Shown: positions 50,351-60,332, numbered from the stretch's first letter. The stretch is DNA of 64,000 bases from a bacterium (GCA_028713675.1 JAQTNV010000005.1:42793-106792), one strand, 5' to 3'. Numbers and translations are program-made. The notes: generated from the letters alone by a model not told the origin.

Positions 50351-51199
50351 TTAACTTCCCCGTTTCCGGTAACAGATGGTTTCCGGAAACCTCCTCGGCT
50401 CGAATTCCGCGAGCAGACTGGTGAAATTTTCCGAATGTCCCAGCAAAAGATACCCCCCCGGTCTGAGAACCCGGCTGAAGAAATTGAGCGTGGCTTGAAT
50501 TTTCTCCTCCGAAAAATAGATAAAAACATTGCGGCAGCAGATGATGTCAATCTCCCCGACTTTATCCCAGGTTTTGCGGTCGGCGATGTTCCCGTATTGA
50601 AATTTCACCATGCGTTTGATCGAATCCTTGACCAGATAATCCCCGCCGTTCTCGTTAAAATACTTTTTCTTCTGCTCGGGATCGGTCATGCGGAAGGAAT
50701 GCGGAAAATATTTGGCACGATGGGCCACTTCCAGGGCCCGCCAGTTGATATCCATCCCCACAACCCGGACATCCCAGCCCCAGAAAAAATTCCCGTATTC
50801 ATAAACCATCATGGCCAGGGTGTAGGCTTCCTCTCCGGTAGAGCACCCGGCCGAGAGAATCCGGATTTCCTTTTCTCCCAGGCCGCGCTTTCTCTCCTGA
50901 ATTTCCGCCAGGATGGAATCCCTCACGGTCAGCAATTGAGACATCTCCCGGAAAAAATAGGTCTCATTATTGGTCAGAAAAGCCACCATCCGGACTGCTT
51001 CCTCGCCGTTTTGATCCTGGTACTTCACGTAATTTATATATTCCCCGAAATTAGCCATCCCCAGACCGATCACCCGGGCCTGGAGCTTCATCCGGACAAA
51101 TGATTTTTTCTCCTCTTTGAAATAAATCCCGAACCGGTCATGCAGAAAATCCCGGATCAGGCGGAATTCGACATCGCTGATATCCAGCGGCTCGTTCAT
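50351..51199 (-). CDS. cheR: CheR, chemoreceptor methyltransferase
   Basis: A 282-residue S-adenosylmethionine-dependent methyltransferase that methylates glutamates of chemoreceptors. The N-terminal helical domain ends with TNNETYFFRE. The SAM site is SAGCSTGEEAYTLAM, and DIICCRNVFIYF with RPGGYLLLGHSE closes the catalytic domain. Its ATG overlaps the stop of the HEAT-repeat gene as ATGA, and its own stop touches the start of cheB. A second CheR-type gene lies at 53555-54544; this one is closer to the standard size and is directly joined to cheB. Confidence 0.95.
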   Translation of the reverse strand: MNEPLDISDVEFRLIRDFLHDRFGIYFKEEKKSFVRMKLQARVIGLGMANFGEYINYVKYQDQNGEEAVRMVAFLTNNETYFFREMSQLLTVRDSILAEIQERKRGLGEKEIRILSAGCSTGEEAYTLAMMVYEYGNFFWGWDVRVVGMDINWRALEVAHRAKYFPHSFRMTDPEQKKKYFNENGGDYLVKDSIKRMVKFQYGNIADRKTWDKVGEIDIICCRNVFIYFSEEKIQATLNFFSRVLRPGGYLLLGHSENFTSLLAEFEPRRFPETICYRKRGS

Positions 51200-53583
51200 T
51201 TCCTCTCGTCCAGCTTGGTCAAGGCCCAGGCCGCTTCCTTCTGCACGTCCGGGCTGGGATCGTCTTTCCGGGCTTTGAGCAGAAAAGGAATAGCCCGACG
51301 GTCTCCGATCTCCCCCAAGGCCCGGGCTGCTTTCATCCTGACGGTGTAAAATTCATCGGCCAGAATATTGGCCAGGTAATCAACCGCGCCTTGCTCCCGG
51401 ATCCGGCCCAAGGTGTCGACCAGAAATCCCTTCAGACGGGTGTTCGATCTTTTGAGAAAATCAAAATAATAAGGCAGATCCGGCACGCCCAGTTTTTCAA
51501 TCGCGCTCAGAACTTCGAGTTGCAGGTTTTCATTATGGATTAAAGGCAGAATCATGTTGACCGACTCCCGGGCTTCCAACTCGGCCAGGGTGGAAATGAT
51601 TTCCCGCTTGATGATGTCTTCCGGGTCTTTTAATTTTTCGATCAGACGGCTGACCGAGCGTCGGTCCTTGATCCGGCGCAGGGCCCGGACCGCGGTATTC
51701 CTAACGCTCCAATCCTGATCGTCCAGAAGCACCACCAAGTCCGGGACCGAACGGCCGTCGGCGATTTCTCCCAGGGATTCGGCCGCGACCCGCTTCAAAT
51801 CCGCATCCCCCTCCTGCAAGCAATCGGAAAGAAATTTCCACGCGGAACGGTCCGGGATGTGCCCGAGGGCCCGAAGCACCGCCATCTTCACCTGTTTGTT
51901 CCCGCCCCGGTAAACATTCAGGAGCGGTTGCAGGCTGGAGACCTTCCCGATCCGGCCCAGGGCTTCGATCACGGTCAAGCGGATCTCGGGGTCGAGATCG
52001 TTTAGATAAGGCAAGAGCCGGCTCTCGGCGTTATTGCCGGAGACCAACGCCAGAGACTCCGTCACGGCCTTCCGGACCAACGGGCTTTTATCTTCCAGAC
52101 CGTCCATCAGGGTTGGGGTCGTTTCTTCCGTCGGGGCGATCGCCGTGAAGGACCGGTAGGCTTCCGCCCGGATTTCGTCGGTCTCGTTTTTTATCGCGCG
52201 CTGGAGAAAAGGCAGCGCCCGGGGATCCTCCAACCGTCCCATAATCGCGATCGCGGAAAGCTTCCGGATATGATTTCCTCTCCGGAATTCCGCGATCAAT
52301 TTATCCACCAGCTCCGGAGACCGCGACTTGCCCAGGATTTCCACTACGGCGTGGCGGAACTCGGGATCGGGATCCGACAGCAAAGCCAGGAGCGAATTTT
52401 CCACGTCCGGCGTGCCCAGCGCGCCCCCCAGGGCGACAATCGCCTGATAACGGACTTCATCGTTTTCGTCGAAAATGAGCGGGATGCAGGCCCGGATTCC
52501 TTCCGCCCGGCCGATGCAATCCAGGCAACGGATCGCAGAAATTCTCACCGCCGGGCGGTGATGTGAAAGGCTGGCTTTCAATTCCGGAAGCGCGTCTTCC
52601 CCCAAGGCGGTCAGAGCCTTGAGCGCATATTCCTCCAATTCATAATCCCCCAAAAGTTCCGTCAGATTACGGACCGCTCTTTTTTCTTTCAGCCAACCCA
52701 GGGCAATCACCGCATTCTTTCTGACCTCGATTTCCGAGCTCTTCAGGGAAACCAGAAAATGATCGAAAAGCGCGGCATCGTTCAAGCTCTCCCGGATCCG
52801 GGGATCACAGGCTTCTCCGGCTTCAGACCGTTCGCGGTTGATCCGGGCCTGGATCCGGACCAGGGCGGCGATCACATCGTCCCGCAGGATCGCGTCCGGT
52901 TTGGCCAGGATTTCTCCCAAAATGGGAATCGCGCCGGGATCGCCGATCTTGCCCAAAGCCTCGATTACCGCCGGCCTCAGCATCTCATCCGGGAGAAGCT
53001 GGACGAGAGGATTGACCGCGCGCGAATCGGCCATGTTCCCCAACGCCACCACCGCGGGATATTGCACCCAGAAATCCCCGGATAAACATTGGATCAAGGG
53101 ATCGACGGAGCGGAGATCCCCGATTTTGCCCAGGCTTTCCGCCGCGGCATGCCGAACATTCTCGTCGGAATCACGCAAAGCGGCAATCAAGCCTTCCGTC
53201 GCCGCAACGTCCCGGATCTCTCCCAGGATCACCGCGCTGAACATGCGCACCTCTTCATCCCGATCTCCCAGCAAACCCAGGAGATGCTTCACCGCGGCCC
53301 GCCCATATCGGGGAAAGGCTTCGATGGCCGCGGTGCGGAGGTTGGCGCGGGCGTGATCCCTTAAAAAAGTCTCGAGCCGGGGGAAAACCACTTCCGGCGG
53401 GTAAGAACAGATTCCTTCCAAGGCCTTTTCTCGAACCCGATAGCTCTCATCACCCACTATGTTAACCAGGTAGGAAATCGACTCCCCCGACTTGTCCCGG
53501 GACAGTTCCTCGACCGCCTGAAAACGGGTCTCTTCGCTTCCTCCTTTCAGACGCTCAATCGTCAAATTCAGAAGCTGGGTCAT
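51196..53583 (-). CDS. HEAT-repeat protein of the chemosensory operon
   Basis: A 795-residue protein made almost wholly of HEAT-like (PBS-lyase type) repeats of about 31 residues, roughly 25 in number. Examples are AVEELSRDKSGESISYLV, AAESLGKIGDLRSVDPLI and AVEILGKSRSPELVDKLI. Such proteins form curved solenoids that serve as protein-binding scaffolds; no catalytic motif, signal peptide or transmembrane segment is seen. The gene overlaps the upstream CheR by 29 bases and the downstream cheR by 4, so its product is probably made in fixed proportion with both. HEAT proteins occur in some deltaproteobacterial (myxobacterial) Che clusters. A role in organising the array or linking it to its output is inference. 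Confidence 0.9.
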   Translation of the reverse strand: MTQLLNLTIERLKGGSEETRFQAVEELSRDKSGESISYLVNIVGDESYRVREKALEGICSYPPEVVFPRLETFLRDHARANLRTAAIEAFPRYGRAAVKHLLGLLGDRDEEVRMFSAVILGEIRDVAATEGLIAALRDSDENVRHAAAESLGKIGDLRSVDPLIQCLSGDFWVQYPAVVALGNMADSRAVNPLVQLLPDEMLRPAVIEALGKIGDPGAIPILGEILAKPDAILRDDVIAALVRIQARINRERSEAGEACDPRIRESLNDAALFDHFLVSLKSSEIEVRKNAVIALGWLKEKRAVRNLTELLGDYELEEYALKALTALGEDALPELKASLSHHRPAVRISAIRCLDCIGRAEGIRACIPLIFDENDEVRYQAIVALGGALGTPDVENSLLALLSDPDPEFRHAVVEILGKSRSPELVDKLIAEFRRGNHIRKLSAIAIMGRLEDPRALPFLQRAIKNETDEIRAEAYRSFTAIAPTEETTPTLMDGLEDKSPLVRKAVTESLALVSGNNAESRLLPYLNDLDPEIRLTVIEALGRIGKVSSLQPLLNVYRGGNKQVKMAVLRALGHIPDRSAWKFLSDCLQEGDADLKRVAAESLGEIADGRSVPDLVVLLDDQDWSVRNTAVRALRRIKDRRSVSRLIEKLKDPEDIIKREIISTLAELEARESVNMILPLIHNENLQLEVLSAIEKLGVPDLPYYFDFLKRSNTRLKGFLVDTLGRIREQGAVDYLANILADEFYTVRMKAARALGEIGDRRAIPFLLKARKDDPSPDVQKEAAWALTKLDERK

Positions 53584-54544
53584 TTTTTCTTCCTTTCACT
53601 TTTTTCAACATATCGCACGGCCAAGCCGGTTTTCGATAAAAGGAAACTCCATCTTTCATCACGATTTCGAAATTATGACGGTAGATGTGAAGGAATTCCG
53701 CGTCCCCGGTAAAAAGATAGCCGCCGGGCTGCAGGCATTTATAGAGACCGGTGACCAGCTCCTGCTGGGCGGGAAAATCAAAATAGATCAACACATTCCG
53801 GCAGAAAATAATATGGAATCGCCCGGTGAGATCCACCAAATCCCCGTCTCCGTAGAGACTGGCCAATTTGCTCCGGCGGCCTTTATCCATAACCAGATCC
53901 CGCAAATTCAAGGTTTGGAAATTGATCATATTCCGGAGCATCGGGATAATCTCCCCCCCGCCGTTCCTCGGCAACACATATTGCTTTCGGTATTCCTCGG
54001 GAATTTTTTCCAAAGCGGAAGATTCGTAATAACCCCGGTGGGCCATTTCCAGGGCTTTCCGGCTTAAATCGGTAGCGAGGATCTCCAGCGACCAGGCCAG
54101 AGGGTACTCCAGGCCCTCCAGCAGGGCCATCCCCAGGGAATAAACCTCCTCGCCGGTAGCGCAGCCCGAGCTCCAAACCCGGAGGGGAACCCGGGAAACC
54201 GGCCTTTCGCCCAATCGAGTCTGCAGTTCCTGGGACAATTGCGCCTCAAGTTCGGGCATTATTATTTCCCTTACGATCCTCAGTTGCTCCGGCAGCCGGA
54301 AAAAATATGTTTCCTTAGTGGTAATCTCTTCGATTAAAAAATCCAGTTCCTGACGATCCCGGCGAAGGTAAAAGAAATAATCATCCCAGGAATTAAAGCC
54401 CCGGGTCCGGCTCCGTTGGATAACCTGATTTTCCAGTTTAAACAGGCGCGAGGGGGAAAATCGCAGGGAAGCTTCATCGTAAATCAGCTCCTCGAATTTC
54501 TCCAGCATCTCCGCGGGAATACTTCCGGATTTATCCGCGCTCAA
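53555..54544 (-). CDS. cheR: Second CheR-type methyltransferase
   Basis: A 329-residue CheR paralogue, longer than usual because of insertions. The N-domain carries ITTKETYFFRLPEQL, the SAM motif is SSGCATGEEVYSLGM, and the later motifs are IIFCRNVLIYF and LQPGGYLFTGDAEF. About 35 residues more than in 50351-51199 lie between the SAM motif and CRNV (KGRRSKLASLYGDGDLVD). Its start overlaps the end of cheW by 14 bases. Having two different CheR proteins with one CheB and one receptor suggests that one may have another target; this is inference. Confidence 0.93.
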   Translation of the reverse strand: MSADKSGSIPAEMLEKFEELIYDEASLRFSPSRLFKLENQVIQRSRTRGFNSWDDYFFYLRRDRQELDFLIEEITTKETYFFRLPEQLRIVREIIMPELEAQLSQELQTRLGERPVSRVPLRVWSSGCATGEEVYSLGMALLEGLEYPLAWSLEILATDLSRKALEMAHRGYYESSALEKIPEEYRKQYVLPRNGGGEIIPMLRNMINFQTLNLRDLVMDKGRRSKLASLYGDGDLVDLTGRFHIIFCRNVLIYFDFPAQQELVTGLYKCLQPGGYLFTGDAEFLHIYRHNFEIVMKDGVSFYRKPAWPCDMLKKVKGRKNDPASEFDD

Positions 54545-55025
54545 TTGTCTTCTCCAAATTCTTTAAAATTTCCTTCTCCGCCCGGGTGAGGATCTGCTCC
54601 GGGGTAATGATCAAAATCAGCTCGTTTTCCGTCTTGGCCACCCGCCCCACGCAGCTTTCTTCCCGATCCTCCCCCATTATTTCTCTAGGCAAGAATTCAC
54701 AACCGCGCAAATCCAAATTCAGGATCTGGGAAATTTCATCAACGGCAACTCCGAATGGGATTTCGGTATCGAATATCATGATTACCTGTTTCCCTTCCGT
54801 GCCCCCGCCAACCCCCAAACGTCTTTTCAGATCAAGGACCGGAATCCTCCGGTTCCGGGACCGGACGGTTCCCTGGATAAAATCCGGCCCGTCCGGAAAC
54901 GCTCTGACCTCTTGAGAATGGATGACCTCTTTTACCCGGAGGATTTCCACTCCATATTGCTCCTGCCCCAGCCGGAAAATAACGATCCTTCCCTTTTCCC
55001 GACTTCTCCCGGTTACCGGTTCCAT
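54531..55025 (-). CDS. cheW: CheW, receptor-kinase coupling protein (first of two)
   Basis: A 164-residue SH3-like coupling protein that bridges chemoreceptors to CheA. The CheW core is seen in RIVIFRLGQEQYGVEILRV, VIHSQEVRAFPDGPDFIQG, VRSRNRRIPVLDLKRRLG and IPFGVAVDEISQILNL. The loop VRSRNRRIPV replaces the usual NLRG, which in typical CheW takes part in receptor contact. It starts 11 bases after the chemoreceptor stop. The other CheW-like gene (61572-62123) keeps NLRGKIVPV, so the two may bind different partners. Confidence 0.93.
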   Translation of the reverse strand: MEPVTGRSREKGRIVIFRLGQEQYGVEILRVKEVIHSQEVRAFPDGPDFIQGTVRSRNRRIPVLDLKRRLGVGGGTEGKQVIMIFDTEIPFGVAVDEISQILNLDLRGCEFLPREIMGEDREESCVGRVAKTENELILIITPEQILTRAEKEILKNLEKTIERG

Positions 55026-55035
55026 TTTTAAAAAG

Positions 55036-57006
55036 TTAATCCCGGGGTTTTCCTTCCTCGGCCTGTTCCAGTTTGAACTGCTGCACCTGTTCCTGGAGTT
55101 TCTCCGATTGCGAGGCCAGATCCTTGGCCGATCGGGTCAGCTGTTCCGCCGCCGAGAGATTCAACCGGGCGATCTCATTGATGTTCTCGACCGCCTTGAC
55201 CACGCTTTCCCCGCCCTTCTTCTGTTCCGTGGTGGCGTTCTTAACCTGTTCGGTGATCCGGGCCATGTTTTCCGCGGTTTTGATCACCTCTTTGACTCCG
55301 GCCGCCTGCTCCCGCGTCGATTGGGCTACCGTCTGGGTCATCCGGTTCATTTTTTCCACCGCCTGGATCACGTTCTTGGCGGCTCCCGACTGTTCCTTCG
55401 CCGACACCGAGATTTCCTGCGTGATCCGAGAAGTGGCGCTGATGGATTCCATGATGCGGATGATGGCCCGATTGGCCTGTTCCGACAACTCGATCACCTG
55501 CTTGGTGCCCTGGGTCCCTTCAGCCGAGGCCTTGACCGCCACGGCGGTTTCCTGCTGAACTTTTTTTATTACCTCCCCGATTTCCTTGGTGGCCTTGACC
55601 GAACGTTCCGCCAGCTTCCGCACTTCATCGGCAACGACTGCGAACCCCCGCCCCGCGTCCCCGGCCCGGGCCGCTTCGATCGCCGCGTTCAGCGCCAGAA
55701 GGTTGGTCTGGTCGGCGATCTCGTCAATCACCTCGATTATCCCCCCGATCTCCACCGACCGCTGTCCCAGGTTTTCAATCACCTCCGAAATGTTCCGCAT
55801 CGTTTCCCCGACGAGGACCATTCCGTCCACCGATTTGCGGACCGCGCCGCCCCCGGTCTGGGCCTCGGTATTGGCCTGCTGCGAAAGCTGGTCGGCCCGG
55901 GAAATATCTTTCGAGATTTTTTCGGTGGTGGCCAGCATCTGCTCGATCGTCGCGCTGGTTTCCGACACATTGGAAGCCATCACCTCGGAATTCTTGGCGA
56001 TGGCTTCGGCGGTGGTCCCCATCTGCTGAATCGAGCTGGAGGTCTCCTCGACATTGCTGGCCAGTCCCTCCGCGTTCTTGGCCACGTTATTGATGCTGAC
56101 CGCCATCTCCTCCATGGAAGCCGCGGTTTCATCCCCGGTGCTGGCCTGGCTCTGGGCGCTCTTATTGATCTGAGTCGAAGCGGCCGAGACTTCGTCGGCG
56201 GCCGCGGCCACCTGCCCCGTAGCCGTCCGGACCTGCCCGATGAGCCGGCGGAGGGAGGCCATCATCCGGTTTAAACGGCGGGCCAATTCCCCTATTTCAT
56301 CCCCGCTCAGGGTTTCCAGGTCGCGGCTGAAATCTCCTTGACTCATCCTTTCCACTCCGGTGTTGAGAACCAACAAGGTTTCCATCACCCCCCTGACAAA
56401 AAAGGTCGTAAAACCCACCAGAAGAATCAGAGAAAGAAAAATGATCAACGCGATCATGTTCCGGCTGGTGCTCAAGCTCCCACGGGCTCCGGCGAAGGCC
56501 TCCGCCATCGCCTGCTGGCTGGATTTGGTTTTATCTTCCAGTTTCTGCCTGACCCCGTTATATCTGGCGATCATCGTCTCTTGAGCGGCACTCAGACTTT
56601 CCCCGGTTTCCCCTCCGATCATCCGCCTGCTGGTTGCCTCAGCCGTCGTGAAATAATTCAAAAAGTCGTTTTTAATTGATTCCAGTTCCTCCGGCGTCAG
56701 CACAATGTTCTTCTTTTCGGACTCCAGGCGCTGGATAAACGCTTCCCGGTCCTTGCCGACCGCCATCAGCAAGTCCAGATCCGCGGAAGCCACGGCATCC
56801 TGCATCCCGCGCTGGATCTTGGTCAGGATCTGTTCCAGGTCCCGGTTCATTTCCATCGCCGGGGTATATCCGACCTCGATTTTTTTGAGGAGGTTCGCGT
56901 TCCTCCAGCCGAGCATCTGATTGGCAATCAAAATCAGGAGAAAAGCCACCGCGGCCACGGCCGGGAGCAACGCGATTTTATACTTGAATTTTAAGTTCTC
57001 CAGCAT
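55036..57006 (-). CDS. Methyl-accepting chemotaxis protein (chemoreceptor)
   Basis: A 656-residue transmembrane chemoreceptor. TM1 is residues 10-31 ([20 protein letters not shown]). The ~150-residue periplasmic part is helical, of the four-helix-bundle type. TM2 is about 184-205 ([20 protein letters not shown]), followed by a HAMP unit to about 260. The cytoplasmic signalling part is long, and its tip is the highly conserved [20 protein letters not shown] with [19 protein letters not shown] after it. No C-terminal pentapeptide for tethering CheR is seen; the end is EEGKPRD. It is the only receptor in the operon and lies directly after the second porin/binding-protein unit, so it may sense a solute handled by them. 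Confidence 0.95.
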   Translation of the reverse strand: MLENLKFKYKIALLPAVAAVAFLLILIANQMLGWRNANLLKKIEVGYTPAMEMNRDLEQILTKIQRGMQDAVASADLDLLMAVGKDREAFIQRLESEKKNIVLTPEELESIKNDFLNYFTTAEATSRRMIGGETGESLSAAQETMIARYNGVRQKLEDKTKSSQQAMAEAFAGARGSLSTSRNMIALIIFLSLILLVGFTTFFVRGVMETLLVLNTGVERMSQGDFSRDLETLSGDEIGELARRLNRMMASLRRLIGQVRTATGQVAAAADEVSAASTQINKSAQSQASTGDETAASMEEMAVSINNVAKNAEGLASNVEETSSSIQQMGTTAEAIAKNSEVMASNVSETSATIEQMLATTEKISKDISRADQLSQQANTEAQTGGGAVRKSVDGMVLVGETMRNISEVIENLGQRSVEIGGIIEVIDEIADQTNLLALNAAIEAARAGDAGRGFAVVADEVRKLAERSVKATKEIGEVIKKVQQETAVAVKASAEGTQGTKQVIELSEQANRAIIRIMESISATSRITQEISVSAKEQSGAAKNVIQAVEKMNRMTQTVAQSTREQAAGVKEVIKTAENMARITEQVKNATTEQKKGGESVVKAVENINEIARLNLSAAEQLTRSAKDLASQSEKLQEQVQQFKLEQAEEGKPRD

Positions 57007-57082
57007 TTTCGCCTCCTCTGCCTTTAAAATCTCCGAATCGATTTCTTCATTATTCCAGGACGTCCCGGGCGATGGTACCGCA

Positions 57083-57520
57083 TTATTCGTGAACCCTTAG
57101 GACCTTGACCCCGCTTGTATCGGCCCCTCCCGACACATACCCGATGGCCCCGGGGTTCGCCTTCACATACGCGATCACCTCGGAATCCGAGGACTTCTCC
57201 GGCGGAGGCGAACTCCGGCCCGAAAATATCTGCTGCTGCCAGTAATTCTTGATCGCCGAAACCGTCTTGTCGTGAATCACCCGGGAAAATCTCTCCCGCA
57301 CGGAAGAACCGGCAGGAAGATCCACCGGCTGGATCGCCGTCTGGCCGTCCCATTGCGTGATCTTCTTCAGGAAATACTTGGAGACCGCGTCCTTGGACAA
57401 GGACGAAACGGAATTGTCCGCGTTGACGATGATCTTGAAAGCCGCGCCCTCCTCCGCGAAAAGCCGGGGGGCGCCCAGGATGAATCCGGCCAAGGCCAAA
57501 AATATTATGAATTTCTTCAT
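57083..57520 (-). CDS. Small PstS-like periplasmic binding protein, copy 2
   Basis: A 145-residue exported protein. The signal peptide is [20 protein letters not shown] followed by FA. The mature part is a short PBP-like (phosphate-binding-protein-related) domain with [18 protein letters not shown], then [14 protein letters not shown] and [14 protein letters not shown]. It is about half the length of a full PstS. It is nearly identical to 58737-59174, differing in only a few residues. It lies 18 bases after the porin 57539-58675. Anion binding is the family expectation; as it has no ABC partner here, delivery to the chemoreceptor or to the porin is a possible role. Confidence 0.85.
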   Translation of the reverse strand: MKKFIIFLALAGFILGAPRLFAEEGAAFKIIVNADNSVSSLSKDAVSKYFLKKITQWDGQTAIQPVDLPAGSSVRERFSRVIHDKTVSAIKNYWQQQIFSGRSSPPPEKSSDSEVIAYVKANPGAIGYVSGGADTSGVKVLRVHE

Positions 57521-57538
57521 GGTTCCTTTCCCCCTCTC

Positions 57539-58675
57539 CTAGAAACTAAACTGCGAACCGAAAACAAACAGATGCGTGGGATCTTCAAAATTTCCCGTCG
57601 CGACGGCAGTTATGTATTCCATCTGATCGGACGGCATGGCCATCAGGTTTCCCTTTATAAGATGATAAGAGGCCTTGATCACCAGGTTGGGGTTGAACCA
57701 GTAATTCAGGCCGAAACCGAGGTCTTTGTTGCTATCGGGAACATTCACGGGGAGCTCTGGGATATTGAAATCAACCAGTTTTACGTCGTAACGAACCGCC
57801 ACCTGGATGTGTTCCAGAAACTTATAGGCCCCTTCCACGTAAAAGCTGTTGTAATTAATATCCTTGCCGTTGAGCTTTCGCATGTGCCCATACTCAGCCC
57901 GAACGGAAACGGGATCGAGCAGGTATTCGATATGGCCATCGAGAAGAAAATGTGAATCGCCTACATAATAATCAATTTCTTTTCCCCCGGAAAACACCTT
58001 GATCTCCCCGATTCCGGCCGAAACCCCCGCGCTCAATCCATCCAGGGGGGTCTGGACAATTATCCGACCGCCCACGGCGTTTTTTATCCTCGGCTCCAGC
58101 TGTCTGGTAGTCATAGGATTAGCCGGATCGGTCTCGGCTATCCCCGGGAAATCCATTTCCCCTCCGTAAAGGTCATACTGCAGGCCCCAGGTTGAACTTA
58201 AGTCGTGTCTTCCGGTCAAGCCCAGCCCATAATAGGCCTTGGTCGCCATTGTGCCCGGGGTCCCATAAATCCCCTGAGGAAGACCATAAAACGGCCGGAG
58301 GGTCCCCACGTCCCAGATCTCGGAGTAAATTCCAAAGGGGCATTTAACCTTGCCGATCCGGAACTTAAGCCATTCCCAAAAAGTCCATTCTGCGAAAGCG
58401 TAATCGAGATCCGTTTCCACCCCTTTATCAGACGTCTTCCAGATGGTCTGCACATTGGCAGCGAGTTTTTCGTAAGGAGATGCCGACAAATTAAGCGCAA
58501 AATAACTATTGGTGTATGATCCGTGCTTATCCCCGACCGAGTATTTGTTCCCATTCGTCCACCCATATGCCCACCCCCCAAACCCGTGGACCTGGGTGTC
58601 TAGCGCCCGGACCTCCGCCGGCAAAAATCCCAAAACCAAACCTGCGAGAGCTGATAAAATCAAGAATCTTTTCAT
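57539..58675 (-). CDS. Outer-membrane porin-like beta-barrel, copy C
   Basis: A 378-residue protein with signal peptide MKRFLILSALAGLVLGFLPA (cut after EVRA). The mature part is rich in alternating hydrophobic strands (GFGGWAYGWTNGNKY; IGKVKCPFGIYSEIWDVGTL) and closes with HLFVFGSQFSF, the terminal phenylalanine typical of outer-membrane barrels. It is closely related to 59193-60332 and more distantly to 60353-61510. It forms a pair with the binding protein that follows. The solute is unknown. Confidence 0.87.
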   Translation of the reverse strand: MKRFLILSALAGLVLGFLPAEVRALDTQVHGFGGWAYGWTNGNKYSVGDKHGSYTNSYFALNLSASPYEKLAANVQTIWKTSDKGVETDLDYAFAEWTFWEWLKFRIGKVKCPFGIYSEIWDVGTLRPFYGLPQGIYGTPGTMATKAYYGLGLTGRHDLSSTWGLQYDLYGGEMDFPGIAETDPANPMTTRQLEPRIKNAVGGRIIVQTPLDGLSAGVSAGIGEIKVFSGGKEIDYYVGDSHFLLDGHIEYLLDPVSVRAEYGHMRKLNGKDINYNSFYVEGAYKFLEHIQVAVRYDVKLVDFNIPELPVNVPDSNKDLGFGLNYWFNPNLVIKASYHLIKGNLMAMPSDQMEYITAVATGNFEDPTHLFVFGSQFSF

Positions 58676-58693
58676 ATTCCCCCTCCTCCTTTT

Positions 58694-58726
58694 TTAGAAA
58701 CTGAATTGCGAGCCAAAGACAAACAT
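58694..58726 (-). pseudogene. Relic of a porin 3' end
   Basis: The minus strand encodes MFVFGSQFSF and a stop, matching the last residues of the porins (HLFVFGSQFSF), but it is cut off after eleven codons including the stop and lies between a binding-protein gene and the next porin gene. It is best read as the scar of a lost porin copy or of the recombination that duplicated this unit. Confidence 0.75.
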
Positions 58727-58736
58727 GATGCAGCGA

Positions 58737-59174
58737 TTATTCGTGAACCTTCAGGACCTTGACCTCACTCGTATCCGCCCCTCCCGAAACATACCCGATG
58801 GCCCCCGGATTCGCTTTTACATACGCGATCACCTCGGAATCCGAGGACTTCTCCGGCGGAGGTGAACTCCGGCCCGAAAATATCTGCTGCTGCCAGTAAT
58901 TCTTGATCGCCGAAACCGTCTTGTCGTGAATCACCCGGGAAAATTTCTCCCGCACGGAGGAACCGGCGGGCAGATCCACCGGCTGGATCGCGGTCTGGCC
59001 GTCCCACTGCGTGATCTTCTTCAGGAAATACTTGGAGACCGCGTCCTTGGACAAGGACGAAACGGAATTGTCCGCGTTGACGATGATCCTGAAAGCCGCG
59101 CCCTCCTCCGCGGAAAGCCGGGGGGCGCCCAGGATGAACCCGGCCAAGGCCAATAAAAATATATATTTCTTCAT
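58737..59174 (-). CDS. Small PstS-like periplasmic binding protein, copy 1
   Basis: A 145-residue near-twin of 57083-57520: signal peptide [20 protein letters not shown] with SA, the same [14 protein letters not shown] and [14 protein letters not shown]. The DNA is also almost the same, so the duplication is recent or the copies are kept alike by gene conversion. It follows the porin 59193-60332 by 18 bases, the same spacing as in the other unit. The start has a GGGAGAGGAAC site. Confidence 0.85.
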   Translation of the reverse strand: MKKYIFLLALAGFILGAPRLSAEEGAAFRIIVNADNSVSSLSKDAVSKYFLKKITQWDGQTAIQPVDLPAGSSVREKFSRVIHDKTVSAIKNYWQQQIFSGRSSPPPEKSSDSEVIAYVKANPGAIGYVSGGADTSEVKVLKVHE

Positions 59175-59192
59175 TGTTCCTCTCCCCCTCTC

Positions 59193-60332
59193 CTAGAAAC
59201 TGAACTGCGTACCGAAAACAAACAGATGCGTTGAATCTTTAAATTTTCCGGTCAACATGGCCGTCAGATACTCGGCCATATCGGAAGGAACAGCCATTAC
59301 ATTGCCCTTGACGTAATGATAGGAAGCCTTGATCACCAGGTTGGGATTGAACCAGTAATTCAGGCCGAAACCGAGGTCTTTGTTTTCATCGGGAATATTC
59401 GAAATGGGCATTTGAATTTTATAGTCAATCAATTTCACGTCGTAACGGACCGCGGCCTGGATATGGTCCAGGAATTTATAGGCACCCTCCACGTAAAAAG
59501 TATCGTAGTTGATATCCTCACCATTGATCATGCGCATGCGTCCGTATTCGGCTCGAAACAACACGGGATCGCGCAGGTATTCCAGGCTGCCGCAGAGCAA
59601 AATATGCCAACCGGACATATTAAGTAGATTTTGATTTCCCACACTCGATGCCGTTTCGTCGCCGGCCACCGAGGATACTCCCGCGCTCAATCCATCCAGA
59701 GGGGTCTGAACGGTTATCCTGGCCCCGGCGGCGTTTTTCAGGTTCATAATTATCTGCCTGTTTGTCATCGTCGTCGGATCTACTGTGGTCATCTCCGGAA
59801 AATCCATCTTTCCGCCGTAAAGGTCATACTGGAGACCCCAGCTGGAACCTAAATCGCGCGTTCCGGTCAAACCCAGGCCGTAATAAGCCTTGGTCGCAAT
59901 TGCCCCGGGAGTTCCATAAAATCCCGGCGGAAGGGTATAAAACGGCCGAAGCGTGCCTACATCCCAGGTTTCGGTATATATCCCAAAAGGACTTTTGACC
60001 TTGCCGATCCGGAGCTTGAGCCATTCCGTGAAAGCCCACTCGGCGAAGCCGTAATCAAGATCAGTCGCCACCCCCTCATCGGAGGTCTGCCAGATGGTCT
60101 GCACGTTGGCGGTAAGTTTTTCATAGGGGGAGGCCGATAGATTGAGGGCGAAATAGCTGTTGGTGTATGATCCGTCCTCGTCCCCGATCAAATATTTATT
60201 CCCATTCGTCCACCCATAGGCCCACCCCCCGAACCCATGGGCCTGGGTGTCCAGAGCATTAACCTCAGCCGGAAACAATCCCCATCCCAACCCGGCCAAG
60301 ATCAGCAAGATAAACGTCATTAATCTTCTCAT
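59193..60332 (-). CDS. Outer-membrane porin-like beta-barrel, copy B
   Basis: A 379-residue paralogue of 57539-58675. The signal peptide is MRRLMTFILLILAGLGWGLF, ending PAEVNA. Shared blocks are HGFGGWAYGWTNGNKY, SYTNSYFALNLSASPYEKL and NKDLGFGLNYWFNPNLVIKA; it ends HLFVFGTQFSF. The middle part (about residues 190-250) differs most, as expected for surface loops that set specificity. ATAAGGAGGG precedes the ATG at 60332. It is paired with the binding protein 58737-59174. Confidence 0.87.
   Translation of the reverse strand: MRRLMTFILLILAGLGWGLFPAEVNALDTQAHGFGGWAYGWTNGNKYLIGDEDGSYTNSYFALNLSASPYEKLTANVQTIWQTSDEGVATDLDYGFAEWAFTEWLKLRIGKVKSPFGIYTETWDVGTLRPFYTLPPGFYGTPGAIATKAYYGLGLTGTRDLGSSWGLQYDLYGGKMDFPEMTTVDPTTMTNRQIIMNLKNAAGARITVQTPLDGLSAGVSSVAGDETASSVGNQNLLNMSGWHILLCGSLEYLRDPVLFRAEYGRMRMINGEDINYDTFYVEGAYKFLDHIQAAVRYDVKLIDYKIQMPISNIPDENKDLGFGLNYWFNPNLVIKASYHYVKGNVMAVPSDMAEYLTAMLTGKFKDSTHLFVFGTQFSF

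Noticed and set aside
57083-59174. Complete phosphate ABC-transport (Pst) system
   Set aside because: Only short 145-residue binding-type domains are present; no permease, ATPase or PhoU gene is in the window.
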